Of a stretch of DNA of 9,327 bases, positions 5,407 through 9,327 are shown one piece after another. Every line of letters starts with the position of its first letter. Position 1 is the stretch's first letter. Location: positions 1-9,327 of the forward strand of contig JALXAF010000009.1 in the NCBI GenBank assembly GCA_026992375.1. The letters run 5' to 3'. The notes beneath the pieces were generated by a model. The model saw only the letters and a list, made by a program, of their open reading frames with translations, was not told the origin of the DNA and did no database searches. This DNA comes from Anaerolineae bacterium (GTDB lineage Bacteria; Chloroflexota; Anaerolineae; J102). Both the position numbers and the translations under genes were made by a program.

Positions 5407-8400
5407 TTATCCACGCGCGCCGCGCGTGGGCGTATCATGCCCCTGGGCGCGCAAGACCGCGAGATCGCGCTCGATGGTGCGGGGGCTGGCGTCCAGGGCC
5501 TCGGCCAGATGGCCCACGGTGGGCGCGGCGTCCTGGGCCCGGGCCTGGGCCAGCAGCCGCAGCAGGCGATGACGCCGCCGCGGAGCCTTGCCTTTCACTC
5601 GTCCATCTTCAGGGACGCTGAGGGTCCAGGTCACGGTTACCCATTCGTCCTCCCGCAGCGGGCGCCCGGTGGGAGCGTCCCGGCGAGGCAGGCGCAAATG
5701 ACGAATGCGCAGCGGTGGAGGCCTGCGTCCCAACTCGTGCGCCAGCAAGATCATCCTGTGTTCCAAAATAGCATTCAGGAAAGATCCTCTCAATTCGGCA
5801 TCTTGGATTTCCGCAGCCTTTTTTTGGAGAATGTCGTAAGCGCATTGCAAAAAAGGCGCCGCCTGGCTCCGTCCCTCCTGCGCTTCCAAAATCTGAAAGT
5901 GATGGAAACAGACGATTTGCATGGAAGCCGCTTTCTCATCCACCTGTTTCAGTAAATCGAGCGCCTCGGTGGAGAGAACTCGGGCCCGCTTCAATTCTCC
6001 CAGGCGCAGGCAGGCCAAGGCCAAAAATGATTGCTGCACCGCCACATCGTAGATTTGCTCCCCCTCCTGGCCTATAGCGACAGCCTGAGCGAACTGCGTC
6101 TTCGCCTGCTCATAACAGCCATAATACAACGCCAGGCGCCCCAACGCGTAAAGCGCTTCGATGGCGAAATTGACTTCACCGATCTCCTGGCACAACGCCA
6201 GGCTGATTTCGGCTTCGGCGCGTGCTCGCTCGAACTCGCCCAACTCCAGGTAATTATTGGCTCGGGCAAAAGCAATGACAGCCTGCCATAGTTTGGCTTC
6301 TTCTTCGAAAAAGGATGCAATCTGATCCAGCAGCGCCAGGGAGCGCCGGAACTGTCCCAGGCTCATCAGCGAGATGGCGCTGTTGAGCAAGGAGGTGTTT
6401 TCGAACGTTTCATTTTGCAATGCTCGGGCCAGCTCTGTCATGCGCTGGAAGTTATGCAAAGCCTGTTCATAGCGTCCCAGCAGGCCCAAATTGACGTTCC
6501 CCAGCATGTTGAGAACGCCCAACTCGCCCTGTCGATCCCCCGCCATCTGGTAAAAACGTCGCGCTTCCTCGATGGCGGCCAGGGTTGCGGGCACGTCACC
6601 TAAATGCCAATGGCTCCGTCCCAGCGCCTCATAGCACTCTCCCAGCAGATGAAAATCGGACGTCTTTCGCGCCAGGGCTGCGGCCTTCTCCAGCAGCGCC
6701 AGGCCTCGCCCAGGCTCCCCCGTCTCCGAGGCCAGTTTTCCCTGACAGAAGAGGGTTCTGGCCCGTAGCTCGTCCGCATCCAGGCTTTCGGCCAGCGCCA
6801 TCATCTCATCCAGGCAGGCGGTGCGATCTGCCACGCGCCCCAATGTGCCTAGCACCCGCTCCATGCGGTGCAAAATGTCCCATCGCAGAGCTTTATCTAC
6901 GCCAGCCAGAGTCAACGCCTGCTGATAGTAGTTTATGGCGGCGAGATTGGCGAACGCATAGCGGGCTTTATCCCCTGCCTTGAGATAGTAATGCAACGCC
7001 TCATCGTTCATCCCTGCCGCTTCGAAATGATGGGCCAGGGTCTCCACCTGCTCGGGACGCAGTGCTTTCACTGCCTCGCCCGCTCGACGATGGAACAATT
7101 GTTTGCGCTCCGGGCCGATATCCTGATAAACGATATCGCGAATGAGATCGTGGGAGAAGCGATAGCTGGCCGCTTTCTCTTCTAGAAAACCGCGCTGCAC
7201 CAGGTCATTCAGCGAAGCGACCACCACGGCTGCATCCCAGCGACTCATCTGGTTGATGAGGGCGAAGTCCACGTCATCGCCCAGCACAGCCAGGGCTTCC
7301 AGCGCCTCTCGCAGGGCTGGGGCCAGGTGGATGATCTGCATACGAATGAGTTCGGAGGCTGAAGTGGGAATAGGCAAGGGCAGGTCTTCATGGGGGAAGG
7401 CCCACCCACCCTCTTCGCAGGGGACCAGGGCTCCCCGCTCGCGCAGGGCCTTCATGGTCTCCACCAAAAACAAGGGGTTGCCGCCGGTCTGACGTTGTAA
7501 GCGTTGCGCAAGCTGCGCCGCGGCCCGGTTGTCCTTCTCTACGACCAACGCTTGCTGCACCAGGGTAGCGGTTTCCTCGACGGTAAAGCTATCGAGGTGA
7601 AGCCGCTGCACCGGCAGAATGCGAGCCAGGCCGTCCAACGCTTTTTGCACTGCCGGCCGGGCCGCGGCCTCGCCAGGCCGGGTTGTGAGGATGAACAGGC
7701 AACGCGTCTCGGGCAGGATGGAGGCCGTGTGGGGCAGCAAGGCGAGACTGGCTTCATCAGCCCAATGCACATCCTCCAGCAAAAGCAGCAGGGGCGTGAT
7801 GGCGGTGAGGGCGGCGATGAGATGGCGGAGGGCCTGGGCCAATTGCGCGGCCTCGCCCGGTCGCAGGCGCGGGGCCGCGGCTTGGGGTTGCAACCCCGGC
7901 AGGATGGTCGCGGCCAGGATGCGTCGCCAGCGGGATTCCAGCAGGGCCGCGATTTGCTGCACCCGCAAGGGGGTGAGCAGGGGCTCCAGCGCGGCCCGCC
8001 ACATGCGCCAGGGAGCAGGTTCGGCGATGATTTCGCCTTTGCTGCGGCTGATGAGAAAGCCCCGCCATCGGGCCTCGGCCACGCCTTCTTCCGCCAGGCG
8101 GGTTTTGCCGATGCCGGGCGCGCCTTCGATGAGGAAGAGACCGCCATAGTTCCGGGCGGCGTTTTGCACCCCTGTTACGATTCTGCTCCGCTCCTCCCGC
8201 CGCCCGATAAAGGGAATACGTCCCCATTCCAGGATGGATGGGGGCTGGGTCTGAGGCAGATAGAGCGTGGTCGAGGTGGAGAGCGCGGATGCGATCTGCC
8301 GGTAGAGGGCCGTGGTGGCGCGAGCGGGCTCCACCCCCAACTCCCGTTCCAGCATCAGTCGCAGATGCTCATATTGCTGCAATGCCGCCCGATCGCGCTT

Positions 8401-9018
8401 TTGCAGATGGTAGAGCCGCATGAGCTCACGATGTGCGCTCTCCCGCAAGGGATCCGCCAGCACTAATTGTTTGGCGTAGAACAAGGCCCGCCTGTAATCC
8501 TCCGTCTGTTTACAGATCAGAATCAGGTCATCCAAGGCTTGCAGATAGCTTTCTCGCAAGCGCTCCCTCTCCAGCAGCAGCCAATTGTCGTAATAGCCTT
8601 CCAGCAAATCGGCCTGATAAAGCGCGACGGCCTGTTCGAGCAGAGATTTGTCGGGCGCATCGGGCCCGGCCCAGGCCTGGCGCAGCGCCCGTTCATACGC
8701 CTGCACATCCAGATAATCCTGCGGCTGGAGCTGAAAGCGCACCCACTCCCGCTCGGTCGGCAGACGATCCGCGCCCGGGCCCAGGCTTTGCCGAATCTGC
8801 CACAGGGCGTGAGAGAGGGCGCGTCGGGCCGCGGCGTCGGGCCGATCTCCCCAAAATAGGCCTGCCAATCGCTCCCTGGGCGCATCCCGGCCATGATGAA
8901 AGATGAGATAGGCCAGCAACGCTCGCGCGGCCGCGCCCGCGGGCAAGGGCCGCGACGCCTCATCCCACTGCACCTGCAGCGAGCCAAAAAGATAGCATCG
9001 CAAGCTAGGGGCGGTCAT
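5407..9018 (-). CDS. SARP/AfsR-like regulator: wHTH-BTAD, AAA ATPase, TPR, C-terminal HTH
   Basis: A 1203-aa cytoplasmic transcription regulator. Residues 5-95 are an OmpR-type winged helix of the SARP kind (LRCYLFGSLQVQW ... RALLAYLIFHHGRDAPRERLAGLFW ... ALSHALWQIRQSLG). Residues 100-245 are the BTAD domain (LLEGYYDNWLLLERERLRE, DPLRESAHRELMRLYH, LGVEPARAT). Residues 268-520 are a STAND/AAA ATPase with Walker A GAPGIGKT (299-306), Walker B LLLLLEDVHWAD (E415, D416) and the FILTTRP segment at 442-448. Residues about 640-1090 are TPR-like helical repeats (ALHYYLKAGDKA, AINYYQQALTLAG, ALHNFQRMTELA). Residues 1146-1203 form an additional DeoR-like helix-turn-helix (HRLLRLLAQAR ... VGHLAEALDASPRTIERDLAVLRAQG). 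Family knowledge suggests ATP-dependent switching controlled by a ligand or partner bound to the TPRs. It has no Shine-Dalgarno; the promoter placed just upstream predicts a leaderless mRNA. The probable targets are itself and the downstream secreted genes (inference). Confidence 0.93.
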   Translation of the reverse strand: MTAPSLRCYLFGSLQVQWDEASRPLPAGAAARALLAYLIFHHGRDAPRERLAGLFWGDRPDAAARRALSHALWQIRQSLGPGADRLPTEREWVRFQLQPQDYLDVQAYERALRQAWAGPDAPDKSLLEQAVALYQADLLEGYYDNWLLLERERLRESYLQALDDLILICKQTEDYRRALFYAKQLVLADPLRESAHRELMRLYHLQKRDRAALQQYEHLRLMLERELGVEPARATTALYRQIASALSTSTTLYLPQTQPPSILEWGRIPFIGRREERSRIVTGVQNAARNYGGLFLIEGAPGIGKTRLAEEGVAEARWRGFLISRSKGEIIAEPAPWRMWRAALEPLLTPLRVQQIAALLESRWRRILAATILPGLQPQAAAPRLRPGEAAQLAQALRHLIAALTAITPLLLLLEDVHWADEASLALLPHTASILPETRCLFILTTRPGEAAARPAVQKALDGLARILPVQRLHLDSFTVEETATLVQQALVVEKDNRAAAQLAQRLQRQTGGNPLFLVETMKALRERGALVPCEEGGWAFPHEDLPLPIPTSASELIRMQIIHLAPALREALEALAVLGDDVDFALINQMSRWDAAVVVASLNDLVQRGFLEEKAASYRFSHDLIRDIVYQDIGPERKQLFHRRAGEAVKALRPEQVETLAHHFEAAGMNDEALHYYLKAGDKARYAFANLAAINYYQQALTLAGVDKALRWDILHRMERVLGTLGRVADRTACLDEMMALAESLDADELRARTLFCQGKLASETGEPGRGLALLEKAAALARKTSDFHLLGECYEALGRSHWHLGDVPATLAAIEEARRFYQMAGDRQGELGVLNMLGNVNLGLLGRYEQALHNFQRMTELARALQNETFENTSLLNSAISLMSLGQFRRSLALLDQIASFFEEEAKLWQAVIAFARANNYLELGEFERARAEAEISLALCQEIGEVNFAIEALYALGRLALYYGCYEQAKTQFAQAVAIGQEGEQIYDVAVQQSFLALACLRLGELKRARVLSTEALDLLKQVDEKAASMQIVCFHHFQILEAQEGRSQAAPFLQCAYDILQKKAAEIQDAELRGSFLNAILEHRMILLAHELGRRPPPLRIRHLRLPRRDAPTGRPLREDEWVTVTWTLSVPEDGRVKGKAPRRRHRLLRLLAQARAQDAAPTVGHLAEALDASPRTIERDLAVLRAQGHDTPTRGARG
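5411..5429. repeat. 19-bp perfect GC palindrome at the end of the regulator gene
   Basis: CCACGCGCG, one central C, then CGCGCGTGG: a 9-bp inverted repeat covering the last codons of the regulator and ending just before its TAA. In RNA it could form a very stable hairpin. On the minus strand it is followed by ATAAAATGG and not by a run of T, so it does not meet the usual form of an intrinsic terminator. It could stabilise a 3' end, pause polymerase or attenuate read-through into the secreted genes. Confidence 0.55.
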
Positions 9019-9024
9019 CGCCTC

Positions 9025-9053
9025 ATTCTATCCAACCTCTCGCTTCCTGGCAA
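9025..9053 (-). promoter_or_regulatory. Predicted sigma70-type promoter of the regulator, leaderless
   Basis: On the minus strand TTGCCA (9053-9048) and TAGAAT (9030-9025) are separated by exactly 17 bp, matching 10 of 12 consensus positions. The six bases after the -10 are GAGGCG, and the seventh is the A of the regulator's ATG at 9018. The expected transcription start therefore coincides with the start codon, which fits the lack of a properly spaced ribosome binding site. Confidence 0.6.
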
Positions 9054-9072
9054 ACAGGCCTTGGACAATGTT

Positions 9073-9128
9073 AATGATTGATGAACAATGATTAAAGACT
9101 AATTCAACGCGGTTTTCACTTTAATCAT
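9073..9128. promoter_or_regulatory. Cluster of AATGATT direct and inverted repeats, candidate operator
   Basis: AATGATT occurs at 9073-9079 and again at 9087-9093 (14 bp start to start). ATGATTAAAG (9088-9097) is repeated perfectly in inverted form as CTTTAATCAT (9119-9128) across a 21-bp spacer. The cluster lies upstream of both divergent promoters, about 55-110 bp from the predicted regulator start and about 65 bp or more from the riboswitch transcript start. That is a normal place for an activator or repressor. SARP proteins are known to bind short direct repeats near promoters, so autoregulation is one option. Confidence 0.45.
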
Positions 9129-9156
9129 CACTCATTGCTTCGGGCTTGTTCAGGCT

Positions 9157-9185
9157 TTGCACATCATTCTAAATTGATCTATGAT
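9157..9185 (+). promoter_or_regulatory. Predicted promoter of the riboswitch transcript
   Basis: TTGCAC (9157-9162), a 17-bp spacer, and TATGAT (9180-9185). The -10 matches five of six consensus positions; the -35 keeps only the TTG. Transcription would begin near 9192, about 20 nt before the first riboswitch helix. No other good candidate is visible between the repeats and the riboswitch. Confidence 0.45.
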
Positions 9186-9212
9186 TATCTCCACTCACAT
9201 CAATCGTTTCGT

Positions 9213-9321
9213 CTGATCACGCGTCATCCCCAGGGGATGCCGGGGGAAGTCCGGTGAAAATCCGGCGCTGTCCCGCAACTGTGAGAACTTCGGTTCGAGC
9301 CAGAACGCCCGGCGTGATCAG
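9213..9321 (+). promoter_or_regulatory. Cobalamin (B12) riboswitch aptamer
   Basis: The core is recognisable: GGGGGAAGTCCGGTGAAAAT (9242-9261) then CCGG, GTCCCGCAACTGTGA (9270-9284) and the B12 box AGCCAGAACGCC (9298-9309). The closing helix P1 is a perfect 10-bp pairing of CTGATCACGC (9213-9222) with GCGTGATCAG (9312-9321). A hairpin with arms CATCCC and GGGATG follows P1, and a GAAC-TTCG-GTTC tetraloop hairpin (9285-9296) replaces the larger peripheral region of many such switches. In this family, binding of a cobalamin usually lowers expression of downstream transport or synthesis genes. The expression platform and controlled gene lie to the right of the window. The regulated gene would be divergent from the SARP regulator. 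Confidence 0.93.
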
Positions 9322-9327
9322 TCACCG

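Noticed and set aside
5411..5429. Intrinsic terminator of the regulator
   Set aside because: The stem is strong but no run of T follows on the minus strand.
7504..8466. 320-codon open frame on the plus strand
   Set aside because: It is antisense to the ATPase domain of the regulator; its translation is Q/G/R-rich with no recognisable motif, as expected from GC-rich antisense sequence.

Overview
The window most resembles a member of the Chloroflexota (Caldilinea/Anaerolinea-like). This is inferred from protein style only: a giant BTAD/AAA/TPR regulator with an added C-terminal helix-turn-helix, secreted proteins with a 'YQGRL' N-terminal domain, small exported proteins with the 'GYDLxWW...GGGYxLxxGFW' pattern, and a C-terminal 'YLPLIG' tail. 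No rRNA or tRNA is present to confirm the phylum. DNA is moderately GC-rich, and antisense frames are therefore often open.

Every protein gene supported here is on the minus strand, so the biological order runs from right to left. At the right end (9213-9321, plus strand) lies a compact cobalamin riboswitch whose target gene is outside the window. Left of it is a shared, AT-rich divergent control region (about 9019-9212). It carries a good sigma70-type promoter for each direction and a set of AATGATT direct and inverted repeats. Next comes a 1203-residue SARP/AfsR-like regulator (9018-5407) that appears to be transcribed leaderless. It is followed by a small cytosolic-type protein with an unclear start (stop at 5062).

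Then come four consecutive exported proteins. They are a 787-aa protein with thirteen 28-residue tandem repeats (5029-2666), a 204-aa 'GYDL' plus FN3-like protein (2647-2033), a 113-aa 'GYDL' protein with a YLPLIG tail (1965-1624), and a 487-aa pectin-lyase-fold beta-helix protein (1602-139). The start of one more gene (93-1) runs off the left edge. Spacings between these genes are 17, 67, 20 and 45 bp, and most have clear Shine-Dalgarno sites. I see no intrinsic terminator between them, so they probably form one transcript.

The simplest reading is a regulated cassette for extracytoplasmic or cell-surface proteins. Two proteins share the same N-terminal YQGRL domain and two share the GYDL module. 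Both predicted long proteins are repetitive beta structures, and a multi-domain signal-integrating regulator sits just upstream. The function of the surface proteins cannot be read from sequence; a role in cell envelope, filament sheath or adhesion is inference. The cobalamin riboswitch belongs to the divergent neighbour and need not control this cassette.
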